A stretch of 64,000 nt of DNA. Origin: Planctomycetota bacterium. Lineage in GTDB: Bacteria; Planctomycetota; Planctomycetia; Pirellulales; Pirellulaceae. Location of the stretch: contig JABAAE010000008.1 of the NCBI GenBank assembly GCA_014238905.1, positions 62,001 through 126,000 on the forward strand. Direction: 5' to 3'. Within the stretch, counting starts at the first letter, position 1. Each line of letters opens with the position of its first letter. Positions 1 to 9,745 of this stretch are shown piece after piece. Made by a program: the position numbers and the translations under genes. The notes beneath the pieces were generated by a model. The model did not search any database. It was not told the DNA's origin and saw nothing but the letters and a program-made list of their open reading frames with translations.

Positions 1-1413
1 GCGATCCTGATCTATGACCTGACAACTCGCAGCACTGTCAAAGCTGACATTCCCGGTGAAAAATCGCAGTACCTCTACAATGTTCGATGGACTCCCGATG
101 GCAGTGAATTACTAGTCAATCGGACGAACCGACATCAAAACGAACTGGATGTTTTTGCCGTTGATCCGAATTCTGGGAAGAGTCGCATCGTCGTCAGCGA
201 AAGACAAAAAAACTTCCAGAACAACTCTCCCAAAATGATGTTCCTGAAGGATGGAAAAACATTTATCTGGGAAACCGAAAAAAACGGATGGAAAAATTTT
301 GAACTCAGGAACCTTAATGGAAAACTGGTCAACCCGCTCACGTCGGCTTCTGGCTACCCCGCGGACCGGATTTACAAATTGGATGAAACCGCAGGTTGGT
401 TTTATTACACCGCCTACAGCGCGGAAAACCCGTACAACCTTCAACTACATCGTTGCCGCCTCAATGGCACGCAAAACAGGAGGTTAACTGCAAACGGCTT
501 GCACCACGTCTCTTTCACCCTCTCGCCAGATCACAACTGGTTGATTGGTACCTGCGAGGACATCAATTCGCCTCCGCGGACGATTCTCTATGATCGAACC
601 GGCAAGGAGATCTCGGTTTTGGATCAGGCCCACGTTGCCCAATCGATTAAGCATCCACTCAATGCTGAAATTTTCAGTTTCCTGGCTGCCGATGGAAAGA
701 CCAAAATCTATGGCACCCTGCATAAACCAACGAATTTTGACCCGAAATTGAAATACCCGCTGTTGGTCGATGTCTATGGTGGCCCGCATTCCAAAGGGCT
801 TTCCAACCGCTTCCGACCGGTCAATGCCTATTGTGAATTCGGATTTTGCATCGCAAAATTCGGAAATCGGGGTACCGTCGATCGTGGTAAAGAATTTGAA
901 GACGCAACTTATCTGAAGCTCGGTGCCATCGATCTCCAAGATCAGGTTGACGGTGTAAAACACCTTTCCAAACGAGCCTACATTGATGGTGATCGGGTCG
1001 GGATTTATGGACACTCCTACGGCGGATATCTGTCCGCGTTGGCGGTGCTCAAGTTTCCCGAGGTTTTTCACGTCGCGGTTTCCGGCGCGCCGGTGACCAC
1101 CTGGAAAAACTATGACACCATTTACACCGAACGGTATATGCGGACTCCTCTGGAGAATCCCGATGGATACCGAATCGGATCTTGTATGCAGTATGCCAAA
1201 AACCTGAAAGGCAAACTTTTAATGGTTCACGGCTTGATCGACGACAACGTTCATCCATCCAATACTTGGCAACTTGTCGAGGCACTACATGCAGCGGATC
1301 GACGATTTGACATGCAAATCTATCCAAAATTCAAACATGGAATTGGCAGCACCTATATGAAGATTCGTTGGGAATATCTCTGTCGGCATCTGCAACTTGC
1401 ACCTGGCAGTTAA
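1..1413 (+). CDS. S9 family prolyl oligopeptidase / dipeptidyl peptidase IV-like, 3' part
   Basis: The reading frame is open from base 1, so the gene starts before the window; 470 codons are visible. The first ~230 residues read as beta-propeller blades (DPP IV N-terminal type, with WTPDGSELLV-like repeats). The C-terminal ~240 residues are an alpha/beta-hydrolase peptidase domain. The triad is visible: nucleophile Ser in GHSYGGY (codon 1015-1017), Asp in LIDDNVH (codon 1240-1242) and His in KFKHGI (codon 1336-1338). Family members cleave dipeptides or short peptides after Pro/Ala, usually outside the cytoplasm; the signal peptide would lie upstream of the window. Start codon and total length cannot be given. 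It is separated by 136 bp from the FabZ-like gene, so co-transcription is uncertain. Confidence 0.93.
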   Translation, partial: AILIYDLTTRSTVKADIPGEKSQYLYNVRWTPDGSELLVNRTNRHQNELDVFAVDPNSGKSRIVVSERQKNFQNNSPKMMFLKDGKTFIWETEKNGWKNFELRNLNGKLVNPLTSASGYPADRIYKLDETAGWFYYTAYSAENPYNLQLHRCRLNGTQNRRLTANGLHHVSFTLSPDHNWLIGTCEDINSPPRTILYDRTGKEISVLDQAHVAQSIKHPLNAEIFSFLAADGKTKIYGTLHKPTNFDPKLKYPLLVDVYGGPHSKGLSNRFRPVNAYCEFGFCIAKFGNRGTVDRGKEFEDATYLKLGAIDLQDQVDGVKHLSKRAYIDGDRVGIYGHSYGGYLSALAVLKFPEVFHVAVSGAPVTTWKNYDTIYTERYMRTPLENPDGYRIGSCMQYAKNLKGKLLMVHGLIDDNVHPSNTWQLVEALHAADRRFDMQIYPKFKHGIGSTYMKIRWEYLCRHLQLAPGS

Positions 1414-1549
1414 GCGAATCAAACCAAATTTCAGCAATTCGGCGGTTACTGTTTTGTTCCAGCGGGGTTGGCGGTTGCCGAAAACTGCTTGGCATTACAA
1501 TTCCGATAGAACCACCTCGCTTGACTGCCAAACCCCTCATTGAGAAATC

Positions 1550-1978
1550 ATGACCATTGACAAAATATTGGCAGCTCTCCCCCACCGTCCTCCCATGTTG
1601 CTGGTTGACGAAATCGTTGAGCAGACCGCCGACAGCATACTTTGCTTGAAGAATTTCCAGGATCAGGAATATTTTTTCCAGGGTCATTATCCCGATTTCC
1701 CACTGGTACCTGGGGTGATCCTCTGTGAATGTGCTGTTCAGGCCGGCGCAATCCTGCTCGCCGAACGGACCAGTGGAACCGAAGGCGTACCGGTGTTAAC
1801 CCGACTAAACGATGTTAGATTCAAACGGATGGTCCGTCCCGGGGAAACGATCCAGATGACGGTGAAGATCGAGGAGATTGTTTCCAGTGCATTTTATCTC
1901 TCCGCCAAGGTCACCTGCGACGGACAAAACGTTGTCCGATTTAACTTTGCTTGTAGCCTGGCGCCGAAAAAAGACTAA
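1550..1978 (+). CDS. FabZ-like 3-hydroxyacyl-ACP dehydratase (hotdog fold)
   Basis: 142 residues, the usual FabZ length. The N-terminal LPHRPPMLLVD motif and the active-site stretch GHYPDFPLVPGVILCE are both present, giving the catalytic pair His46 and Glu60. FabZ removes water from 3-hydroxyacyl-ACP in type II fatty acid synthesis in the cytoplasm. The next gene, 171 bp downstream on the same strand, is a FabI-like reductase, the enzyme that acts after FabZ, so the two plausibly work on the same acyl chain. The pair lacks KAS and ACP genes here, so it could serve bulk fatty acid synthesis or a specialised lipid. The start is an ATG with only a weak upstream purine stretch. Being a FabZ-related MaoC/ABC-type hotdog protein is the main alternative. 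Confidence 0.88.
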   Translation: MTIDKILAALPHRPPMLLVDEIVEQTADSILCLKNFQDQEYFFQGHYPDFPLVPGVILCECAVQAGAILLAERTSGTEGVPVLTRLNDVRFKRMVRPGETIQMTVKIEEIVSSAFYLSAKVTCDGQNVVRFNFACSLAPKKD

Positions 1979-2137
1979 AATCGCGGTCAAGTTATCGAGC
2001 GAGCACACCTATTCCCCGGATGGGTAGCAACAGAATTGGTGGCCAAACCTACCAACTCACGCGAAACGCCTTGAACCGGTCAGACAGACCTTCAACCCAA
2101 ATAGATCTCTTGACCGATTGATGGTCCCAGCAAGATC

Positions 2138-2142
2138 AGGAG
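2138..2142 (+). promoter_or_regulatory. Ribosome binding site AGGAG for the FabI-like gene
   Basis: AGGAG followed by a 7-base spacer and ATG at 2150. It is one of the clearest Shine-Dalgarno sites in the window and fixes the start. Confidence 0.7.
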
Positions 2143-2149
2143 CAACAAG

Positions 2150-2950
2150 ATGGATTTTCTCAATTTAAAAGGCAAAACAATTGTCGTCCTGGGTTTGGCT
2201 AATCGGAAAAGTGTGGCCTGGCATGTCGCGCAAACGCTGGAGGAAGCCGGCGCAAAAGTGGTATATGTTGTTCGCAGTCAATCACGGAAGGACAGCCTTG
2301 AGAACCTGTTGGCCGAAAAAGAGGTCTATGTTTGCGATGTGGAATTTGAGGACCAAATTGAGAGACTGCGTGAACAAATTGCCGGTTCACACCAGCAGAT
2401 CAACGGCTTGGTGCATTCGATCGCATTTGCTGATTACGAAGGGGGAAAAAAACCATTTCATGAAACGGGAAAAAAACAGTTCCTGCGAACTGTCGACATT
2501 TCGTGCTTTTCGTTTATTGCGATTGCCAATGCAATGAAGGATCTGTTGGCCGAGGATGCATCGGTCGTCACCCTTTCCATCTCCACGACGAAAATGGCCA
2601 GCGAAAACTATGGATTTATGGCCCCGGTCAAAGCTGCTCTGGATTCTTCGCTGGTGTTTCTAACAAAAAGCTTCAGCCATTTTTCCAAAGTACGTTTTAA
2701 TGCGGTTGCTCCCGGACTGCTAAAAACATCCGCTTCGGCTGGTATCCCCGGCTATGTCGATTCGTACCTGTTTGCTGAAAAGATCATTCCCCGAGGCCAA
2801 GCCGTCCAAACCCAGGAAGCAGCCAACGCAGTATGCTTTCTACTGAGCCCAAGGTCCTCAGGCATTGCCGCCCAATCGATTGTCATCGATGCCGGTATGG
2901 CCATTAACTATTTTGACGAGGCGATCGTGAGCAAGGTGATGACCGATTGA
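2150..2950 (+). CDS. FabI-like enoyl-ACP reductase (SDR superfamily)
   Basis: 266 residues, typical of FabI. The N-terminal glycine-rich nucleotide site is the divergent FabI form ([12 protein letters not shown]) rather than the classic TGxxxGxG. The catalytic pair is spaced Tyr154-x6-Lys161, the spacing that separates FabI from ordinary SDRs (Tyr-x3-Lys). The C-terminal part ends with [19 protein letters not shown], the usual SDR closing motif. FabI uses NAD(P)H to reduce trans-2-enoyl-ACP, the last step of the elongation cycle. Position after a FabZ-like gene supports this. The start is fixed by AGGAG 7 bases upstream. Whether it is the housekeeping FabI of the organism cannot be told from the window. 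Confidence 0.88.
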   Translation: MDFLNLKGKTIVVLGLANRKSVAWHVAQTLEEAGAKVVYVVRSQSRKDSLENLLAEKEVYVCDVEFEDQIERLREQIAGSHQQINGLVHSIAFADYEGGKKPFHETGKKQFLRTVDISCFSFIAIANAMKDLLAEDASVVTLSISTTKMASENYGFMAPVKAALDSSLVFLTKSFSHFSKVRFNAVAPGLLKTSASAGIPGYVDSYLFAEKIIPRGQAVQTQEAANAVCFLLSPRSSGIAAQSIVIDAGMAINYFDEAIVSKVMTD

Positions 2951-3161
2951 AACAAGCGGCACATTAAACGCCACTCTTCAACGAAGACCTGTCTGATCGC
3001 TGATTCCAACTCCTGTTGTCATCTTCATTGAATTCTCAACCGGATTTTCGAGACGCTTCACCAACCCGATTATCGACGACCGGACACCCCGTCTTGCGAA
3101 GCCTGATTTCGGCGTGGCCTCTCCCCTCTCGATTCCTTTCACCTCCAATGCGTTCCCGATT

Positions 3162-4346
3162 TCAATTCCATTGGTCCATCGAACGGGCCGGTTCGGTAAA
3201 CCACTGCGGCCCCTGGTCGGTCATGTAAAAATGATCTTCCAACCGTACACCAAATTCATTGGGAACAACAATCATTGGCTCGATACTGGCTACCATTCCA
3301 CTTTCCAGCGGCGTCTGATTTCCTCTGACAACATACGGAGCTTCATGTATATCAAGGCCGCAGCCATGCCCGGTTCGATGTGGTAGTCCGGGAAGTTGGT
3401 AGTCGGGTCCGAGTCCGGCTGCTTCGAGCACACCACGTGCGGCCTGATCGATTGCCTCACACGGACGACCGATTTGGGCCGCTTCAAATGCGGCCATCTG
3501 CGCCGCTCGCTCAAGGTCCCAGATTCGCTTCTGTTGATCAGTAGCAGAGCCAAAAGGAAAGGTTCGAGTGATATCCGAATTGTAGCCGTGCAGTAAAAAT
3601 CCTGTATCAATCAACACCCAGTCATTCTCACTGAGCACCTGAGGATTTTTAACTCCGTGTGGAAACGACGTCGCTACACCAAACAGCACGATGCAGAAAT
3701 AAGATCCGTCTACAGCCCCGACAGCTCGATGGGCATCGTCAATAAATTGAACGACCTCGGTTGTCGTGATACCTGGTTGCAGGATTTCTGAAGCCGATTG
3801 GATCACCTTCAATGTCAAGTCGTGAGCACGTTGAATAATCACAATTTCGCTTTTTGATTTGACCTGTCGGCAAGCCTGCGTGACAGGCTGCCCACTTATC
3901 AATTCGGCATCGACTGAACTGCGAAGCCCGTCTACGATAAAAAATGGTGTTGACTCGTCAATCGCGAATTTCCCTACGCCAACCCCCATTTTCGCGAGAA
4001 TTTCGCCGACCAGCTGAAATGGGGATTGATGCTCCTCCCAAGCGAATAATTCTCCTTCAATGAGCCAATAATCCTTTAGAGTATCCAGCTCGAATCGTGG
4101 AGCAACGTAAATCGGATCGCCCTCGGCAGGCAAAATTGCGGCGACCATTCTCTCGCTGGGATTCCAGCGCAGGCCGGTAAAATAATAGAGATTGGTTCCG
4201 CCATGCAGATACAACGCATCAATACCTGATTGCCGCATGATGGCCTGAGCTTTTTGCATGCGTAGACGATGTTCATCCACGGAAATGGGCTTGATATCAG
4301 CGGCCTGATTAGACAGGTTATCGAGAATTCGCTGCGATGGGACCAT
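3162..4346 (-). CDS. M24 family metallopeptidase (Xaa-Pro aminopeptidase / prolidase-like)
   Basis: 394 residues from the ATG at 4346; an upstream TTG at 4388 would add 14 residues but has no supporting site. The N-terminal creatinase-type domain (residues ~20-160) is followed by the pita-bread catalytic domain. All five dinuclear-metal ligands are present in order: Asp247 (IDTGF), Asp258 (SDITR), His327 (TGHGCG), Glu356 (IEPM) and Glu370 (RLEDH). The family removes the N-terminal residue before proline or splits Xaa-Pro dipeptides in the cytoplasm; no signal peptide is seen. It is divergent from the sulfatase at 4499, with a perfect palindrome between the two starts. Substrate (aminopeptidase versus dipeptidase) cannot be decided by eye. 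Confidence 0.92.
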   Translation of the reverse strand: MVPSQRILDNLSNQAADIKPISVDEHRLRMQKAQAIMRQSGIDALYLHGGTNLYYFTGLRWNPSERMVAAILPAEGDPIYVAPRFELDTLKDYWLIEGELFAWEEHQSPFQLVGEILAKMGVGVGKFAIDESTPFFIVDGLRSSVDAELISGQPVTQACRQVKSKSEIVIIQRAHDLTLKVIQSASEILQPGITTTEVVQFIDDAHRAVGAVDGSYFCIVLFGVATSFPHGVKNPQVLSENDWVLIDTGFLLHGYNSDITRTFPFGSATDQQKRIWDLERAAQMAAFEAAQIGRPCEAIDQAARGVLEAAGLGPDYQLPGLPHRTGHGCGLDIHEAPYVVRGNQTPLESGMVASIEPMIVVPNEFGVRLEDHFYMTDQGPQWFTEPARSMDQWN

Positions 4347-4413
4347 GGGTTCTTTCGTATGGAGGGTATCGATGTAGATTGTGACCAATCACAATGAAAA
4401 TAACTGATTTTGC

Positions 4414-4431
4414 CTACCGTTTAAACGGTAG
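4414..4431. promoter_or_regulatory. Perfect 18-bp palindrome between divergent genes, candidate operator
   Basis: CTACCGTTTAAACGGTAG reads identically on both strands with no mismatch. It lies 68 bp before the M24 start (minus) and 68 bp before the sulfatase start (plus), almost exactly midway. A dimeric regulator site controlling both promoters is the simplest reading; no regulator gene is adjacent, so the binder is unknown. Confidence 0.5.
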
Positions 4432-4498
4432 ACCATTTTGAACTACAATGTCGTCGCCCATACATTCACTTTACCAACCCCGCCCCTCAGGAGATTCC

Positions 4499-6085
4499 AT
4501 GGTTGTCCGACACCTTTGCGTCACGCTTCTCATTGGTTTGGCGCTGCTCCCAATGGGAGAGTCGTCTCTGGAAGGTGATGATCGCCCCAATGTCGTCCTG
4601 TTAATGGTTGACGATATGGGTTTTTCTGACTTGGGATGCTATGGCGGAGAAATACACACGCCCAACATCGACCGATTGGCAAACGCGGGCCTTCGATTTA
4701 CCCAGTTTTACAACTGTGCCAAATGCGAAACGACACGATCAACGCTTCTGAGCGGCCGTTACTATCCAGAGGTCAATAACCGAAAACTTGAACACTGCAT
4801 TACCATTGCCGAAGCCATGCAACTGGGTGGATATCAGACCATCATGACCGGGAAGTGGCACCTGGAAGAAAACCCGTTGGCCCGTGGTTTTGAAGACTTT
4901 TTTGGACACCTCAGCGGTGCGACCAATTTCTTTACTGGCGACGATTCGTTTCGTTTGGGAAACGAAAAATTTGACGTACCCTCTTCCGGATTTTACACAA
5001 CCGACGCCAATGTCGATTATGCACTCAAATTTTTGGAAAAGAGGTCATCCGTACCGGATCCATTTTTTCTTTATATTGCTTTCAACGCCCCACACTATCC
5101 ACTCCAAGCCCCGAAAGAGGACGTCCAAAAGTACTTGGGCAAGTACAGCGGCGGCTGGGACAAGCTCAGGCAAACACGATTGAAACGGCAAAAAGCGATT
5201 GGGATTGTTAGTGCAGAAACCAATATGGGAGATCGACCTGAAGACGTTCCAGCATGGAATTCACTCACTGCCGTGGAGAAAAAGCATCAGCAGCTCATGA
5301 TGGCGACCTATGCAGCAATGATCGATCGGGTCGACCAGAATATAGGTCGGCTGATCTCCCACCTGGAGAAAAATGGAGATCTGGAAAATACCCTCATCCT
5401 GTTTCTCAGTGATAACGGAGCCTGCCCGTTTCAACGCTCCCAGCAAAAATCAATTCAGAACCAACTTGCGCCCTGGAATCCAAAGTCTTATTGGACCTAT
5501 GACAAGGGCTGGGCACATGCTTGCAACACTCCCTTTAGAGAATACAAACAAGATCAGCATGAGGGTGGCATCAGTACCCCGCTGATTGCCCATTGGCCAG
5601 CTGCGATGCAGGATCGCGTCCAAGGAACGATCACCCGCCAAGTTGGACATTTGGTCGATATCCATGCGACCTGTTGTGAGATCGCCGGAATCAACTATCC
5701 CGATGTTTACCAGGGCGCGACGATAGGCAAAGCCCGTGGAGTATCATTAAGCCCGGTCTGGAAGGGACAATCGCTCCAAAGAGAAGCCCCACTTTTCTTC
5801 AGTTTCTACGGAAAAAACAACGCAATCCGGGACGGCAACTGGAAACTGGTCAACCGTAATCATGGAGAATTTGAACTCTACAATATTGCCAACGATCGAA
5901 CCGAAAGCCAAAACCGAGCGGCGGATTCGCCTGAGCGTTACTTGCAAATGAAATCAAAATTTCAAAACCTTTTCACCGATGTTGGTCAAAAAGTTTCTAA
6001 AAAATCGAAACAGAAAAACAAAAGAAAAGCCAAATCTGGCAAGAAACCGTCTGCGTCAGCCACCAAATCTCTCAAGCAAAATTAA
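4499..6085 (+). CDS. Secreted sulfatase (S1 family) with variant active-site motif and lysine-rich tail
   Basis: 528 residues. I prefer the ATG at 4499 over 4448 because CAGGAGA lies just upstream and it begins a good signal peptide (hydrophobic core VTLLIGLALLPMG). Sulfatase landmarks: the metal pair Asp38-Asp39 in MVDDMG, the HTPNIDRL motif, and FLSDNG with the second metal Asp-Asn. The formylglycine region reads C76-E-T-T-R80, so the Pro/Ala expected two residues after the Cys is Thr. The last ~30 residues are strongly basic (KKSKQKNKRKAKSGKK and onward), which may hold the enzyme to an anionic polymer. It hydrolyses sulfate esters, probably on a polysaccharide; the substrate is unknown. 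No maturase gene is in the window. Confidence 0.9.
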   Translation: MVVRHLCVTLLIGLALLPMGESSLEGDDRPNVVLLMVDDMGFSDLGCYGGEIHTPNIDRLANAGLRFTQFYNCAKCETTRSTLLSGRYYPEVNNRKLEHCITIAEAMQLGGYQTIMTGKWHLEENPLARGFEDFFGHLSGATNFFTGDDSFRLGNEKFDVPSSGFYTTDANVDYALKFLEKRSSVPDPFFLYIAFNAPHYPLQAPKEDVQKYLGKYSGGWDKLRQTRLKRQKAIGIVSAETNMGDRPEDVPAWNSLTAVEKKHQQLMMATYAAMIDRVDQNIGRLISHLEKNGDLENTLILFLSDNGACPFQRSQQKSIQNQLAPWNPKSYWTYDKGWAHACNTPFREYKQDQHEGGISTPLIAHWPAAMQDRVQGTITRQVGHLVDIHATCCEIAGINYPDVYQGATIGKARGVSLSPVWKGQSLQREAPLFFSFYGKNNAIRDGNWKLVNRNHGEFELYNIANDRTESQNRAADSPERYLQMKSKFQNLFTDVGQKVSKKSKQKNKRKAKSGKKPSASATKSLKQN

Positions 6086-6231
6086 GCGGCCCGTTTGGTA
6101 CGAATGAAGTTTGAATGGGTGAAAGCTAACGCGTCTGGCCGGATTAGGTTATTAAAACAAGATAACGCACGAGGCAATCGGACCCGGATTCCTCTTGTCA
6201 AAATCCCCACTTTCCCAGAAAGCATGATGAA

Positions 6232-7062
6232 ATGGAAATCCTGATTTCGACTGTTTTTACACTCGGCATGTTGGTGTTCCTGCAAGCAGTTCTTGGATTT
6301 GACAATCTGCTCTATGTCTCTTTGGAATCAAAACGGGTTGTCGAAGACAAACAATCCTATGTTCGTCGGATGGGGATTGGCCTGGCAATCGCATTTCGAA
6401 TCATTCTGCTTTTCCTGATTCTGGGCCTGTTTCATTTTTTTGAAAACCCCTTTGCAAGCGTTCGGTTGTCGACCGGAACCGAAGCGACCAAAAACCTGAT
6501 GATCTGGTTTTCCGGCACGTTCACAGTCGAGAACATCATCGTCATGGCTGGCGGTATCTTCATTATTTACACCGCGTTCAAAGAGATCCTGCACATGCTC
6601 TCCATTGACGACCTCGGTCACGATGAGAACAAAGGAAAAAAACAACGAACGGTCAGATCGGCGATCACCTGGATTGTCATGATGAATATTGTCTTTTCGT
6701 TTGACTCCATTCTCAGTGCCCTCGCCATCACCGACAACTACATTATTATTTCCATTGCCATTGTGGCCAGTGGAATGATGATGATTTGGCTTGCTGATTC
6801 GGTTTCCGAGTTTCTGAAAAAGAACCGCATGTACGAAGTCCTGGGATTATTCATCCTTTTTATCGTCGGGGTGATGCTGGTCACCGAAGGAGCTCATAAA
6901 GCTGAGCTGTATTTTTTCAATTATCAAATCCATCCGATGGAAAAAAGCACCTTTTATTTTGTAATTGTCATTCTCGTTCTTGTTGATCTGATTCAGTCCA
7001 GGTACCAACTTAAACTGACCACCCAGAATCGACACAAAAAGACTAAAACCAAGAGCGAATGA
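6232..7062 (+). CDS. TerC family integral membrane protein
   Basis: 276 residues with about seven hydrophobic segments. The two diagnostic acidic motifs inside membrane segments are present: GFDNLL with Asp24 and FSFDSIL with Asp158. A charged cytoplasmic loop (DENKGKKQR) lies around residue 131-139. TerC/Alx proteins are linked to metal ion export, especially manganese, and to tellurium resistance. The C-terminal end is basic. It stands alone on the plus strand and converges on the PQQ gene. The start ATG at 6232 directly begins the first membrane segment. The transported ion is not deducible here. Confidence 0.88.
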   Translation: MEILISTVFTLGMLVFLQAVLGFDNLLYVSLESKRVVEDKQSYVRRMGIGLAIAFRIILLFLILGLFHFFENPFASVRLSTGTEATKNLMIWFSGTFTVENIIVMAGGIFIIYTAFKEILHMLSIDDLGHDENKGKKQRTVRSAITWIVMMNIVFSFDSILSALAITDNYIIISIAIVASGMMMIWLADSVSEFLKKNRMYEVLGLFILFIVGVMLVTEGAHKAELYFFNYQIHPMEKSTFYFVIVILVLVDLIQSRYQLKLTTQNRHKKTKTKSE

Positions 7063-7108
7063 TCCAGCAACTCGAATCGGGTTGATTTGCATCAAACCCC
7101 ATTCGCTC
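7053..7108. terminator. Nested stem-loop between convergent genes, possible bidirectional terminator
   Basis: GAGCGAATG at 7053-7061, overlapping the TerC stop codon, pairs with CATTCGCTC at 7100-7108. Inside lies a second hairpin, GGGTTGAT (7079-7086) with ATCAAACCC (7091-7099), with one bulged base. It sits exactly between the convergent TerC and PQQ genes. There is no U-tract on either side, so intrinsic termination is uncertain. Confidence 0.4.
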
Positions 7109-7131
7109 GTCTGATCCTGATTGCCAATCGC

Positions 7132-8406
7132 TTACCGCCGGAGGTCAACGCAAACCAACTCGGAATTGTCACGTAGATAAACCCTGCCATTGGATAGGGC
7201 AGGAGCCTGACGGGTCTGGCCCAGCAATTTCTGCCGGCCAATCAATTCAAAATGATCGGAAATCGCTTTCACCAGGACCAATTCGCCTTTCATGGTGGAA
7301 ACGATCAGCATTCCATCGGCGAAGATGAGATTGCCTTTGCCAAATCGCGTTTTCCTCCAAACCACTTTGCCGGTCTCCTGGCCGATACAGGTCAAATGGG
7401 TAATCGCGCTGGCACTGCCAACGTTATCAAAACCATAAAGATAACCTCCATGTTGTACTGGGGTCTGCCACTCACTACGCAAAACGCTTTCACGTCCCAG
7501 TGAGGTCCAGGACTCTTTAACCTGCAACTCCTGATTCGCACCCTTAGAGAATTCAAGCAACGCGCTCCCATGATTCTCACCACTGGAAATAAAAACTCTT
7601 CCGCCAATGTTGATCGGCGATGCGGTGTTGCAATTGTATTCAGTGGCAAATGGATACTTCCAAGCGATCTTTCCCGAAGAAGGATCGACACCAAACAACG
7701 ACTTGCCGCAAAAAACGGTAATGTATTTCGCGGTACCACACTTGAGTAGGGCTGGTGAAGAATAACCGGCAGGTTGATTATTGGCACCCCAATTCAATTT
7801 CCCGCTGGTAAGGGAATAGCTACCAACAGTAAAACCCTGTGCCCCGGAATTGGTCTGGACAATCACCTGGTCACCGACGACCAGCGGTGAACCGGACATT
7901 CCATATTCTGCAGGCTTGGCTTGGGTTCGAATTATCGTATTGACCTTCCAATTGATTTTCCCGTCCAACGATTTAAGCGAAGCCAAAACCCCCTCACCGG
8001 AAAAAACAATCACTTGGCCATCTATTATCGTCGGTGTTGCTCTGGGCCCATGTCCCATCGAATTCTGGTACCTGGGAGCGATTGCCGTTTCCCATAAAGT
8101 CTTCCCATTCTCCACGTTACAGCAAACAACATATTGGTTGGTATCATCCTGGTACATTGTAAAAAGACGTTGACCGGAAACCGCAATCCCGGACATTCCT
8201 TCTCCCAATGGAGCACGCCAAGCGGGTTTCAAACCGGCTTCTGGCCAGCTAGAAATCAGCCCGGTTTCTGCAGACATCCCGTTTCGATCCGGTCCGAGAA
8301 ATTGTGGCCAATCCTCTGCAGAACAATCCACCACCATGAAGGCGGAGATCATCAAAGCCGTTCGGACCACGGGTTTGGCGATAAACAATGTTGAGATTGA
8401 AACCAT
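7132..8406 (-). CDS. Secreted PQQ-like beta-propeller protein (BamB-type repeats)
   Basis: 424 residues from the ATG at 8406, which is preceded by AGGGG six bases upstream; a TTG/GTG-type extension to 8436 lacks such a site. The N-terminus has a signal peptide (hydrophobic TALMISAFMVV, cleavage near CSA-ED) followed by the planctomycete-typical DWPQFLGPDRNG. Repeats of the form GKxxWxxxF/Y with alternating beta strands (for example SGKIAWKYPF, NGKTLWETAI, TGKVVWRKT) indicate an eight-bladed PQQ/BamB-like propeller. Such proteins are periplasmic and may act in quinone-dependent oxidation or as scaffolds; metal and PQQ ligands could not be assigned. A second member is at 18635. Confidence 0.88.
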   Translation of the reverse strand: MVSISTLFIAKPVVRTALMISAFMVVDCSAEDWPQFLGPDRNGMSAETGLISSWPEAGLKPAWRAPLGEGMSGIAVSGQRLFTMYQDDTNQYVVCCNVENGKTLWETAIAPRYQNSMGHGPRATPTIIDGQVIVFSGEGVLASLKSLDGKINWKVNTIIRTQAKPAEYGMSGSPLVVGDQVIVQTNSGAQGFTVGSYSLTSGKLNWGANNQPAGYSSPALLKCGTAKYITVFCGKSLFGVDPSSGKIAWKYPFATEYNCNTASPINIGGRVFISSGENHGSALLEFSKGANQELQVKESWTSLGRESVLRSEWQTPVQHGGYLYGFDNVGSASAITHLTCIGQETGKVVWRKTRFGKGNLIFADGMLIVSTMKGELVLVKAISDHFELIGRQKLLGQTRQAPALSNGRVYLRDNSELVCVDLRR

Positions 8407-8689
8407 ATTTTTCCCCTGTAAATCAAGCTGAACCATGCATCAAGAAAAAACCAAACCAGCCGCTCCGCCTGGTTCCAGTCAGGACCATTGCCGGCAACCG
8501 CAGTCTAACGCATCCGTCAACGAAGAACACCACGAGAGATCCTCATGACTACGATTTGTTTGCAAACAAATCCAGACCACTGGCTAAAGGTACGTGCACC
8601 GCAATGCCTCCGGCCACCATGCAAAAAAAGGATGGCGATTAACCATCCTTTGATTGATTGTTTGTGAGTGACCAACCGATGCTGGCTGT
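8407..8689. other. Intergenic region between two minus-strand genes
   Basis: It contains the terminator of the upstream giant gene at 8623-8651 and the Shine-Dalgarno of the PQQ gene near its left end. No coding frame was credible here. Confidence 0.6.
8623..8651 (-). terminator. Intrinsic terminator of the giant surface protein gene
   Basis: Read on the minus strand, AAAGGATGG, a 7-base loop and CCATCCTTT form a perfect 9-bp stem followed by a run that extends to seven U. It lies 38 bp after the stop codon of the gene ending at 8690. It is the clearest intrinsic terminator in the window. Confidence 0.8.
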
Positions 8690-9745
8690 TTACGGCAGAA
8701 CCACTGCAGATTTTGCGACACTGTTAGCAGTCACCGATAAAGGTGTTTCACCAACGATGGTCACCAGGCCAAAATTACCAGCGATCGGGGCTCGGTATCG
8801 AACAGTGCCGGCCTCAAATGTCGCTCCACTGTCGGTCCCTCTGGCCGCACCAAGATCGGTACCAACATCGATGCCATTTTCGGCAAGACCACCGAGAGTG
8901 ATGAAGGCGGCCTGATTGTTCACCACAATTGAGTTGGTCGCTTCGTCAGCAACCTGTAGTCGATTCGCAACCCTTAAATCCAGAGACGTCCCAACCGTCA
9001 GGTTCACACCCGCACTGTCAGTGATATTTCTCACAGCAGAATTGTCCGTGATTTGCAACTTGCCTCGCTGAAGACCATTCGCTGAATCGATTCCCGCATA
9101 AACTCTAAAGAAGCCTGCTGTTTCCATGTCATTTCGCAGGTTCAGTCCCGAGTTGGGCGTCCACAATGTCAAATTTCGGATTTGATCGCCAGCCGTCAGG
9201 TTAAAAATCGGATCATTCGCATTTTCGATTGCGTTTCGAAATTCGACGTTACGAAGACTTCCGCGGCGGTTATTGGTATTATCGAAATCAGTCGTCGTGA
9301 TCACCGTTTCGCCGTTGAACTGGTTGTCCATCAGTTCGCCAGACGCATTGGCTAACAACTTCACATCCTGCCCAATCGGATCGCTCAACTGGTCCCCCGA
9401 CAATAGCTCACGATCAACCGTGAACGTCGCATCGCCGCTGACGTTAATAAACTCAGTTCCAATCAGTCCGTAACGGTCTTCTCCGGTCTGACGAATGTGT
9501 CCCTTGGAGGTTATTGACAGATCTCCGGTCACTGTGACACCATCCAACAACGTGGCCGAATCTTCGGTAAGACTGGCGTTGCGGGCCTTCAGGGAAAGTG
9601 TCCCATAGTTGTTAACGTTGTTATCAATGAAGTTGGTCGAGAAAGATTCTCCCAACATGACGTCACTATCCCCATTAGCAATCAGGGTCGTGGACTGCTT
9701 AATGATCAAGTTGGCATCTGCGTCGTCGGTGATGTCACCATCGAC
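8690..9745 (-). repeat. Second long tandem protein repeat, reaching the stop codon
   Basis: It starts at GDITDDADANL and ends at VAKSAVVLP, which aligns with the end of the first copy (LARSLMLV). The coding region therefore stops exactly at a repeat boundary, with no added C-terminal anchor domain. Confidence 0.7.
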
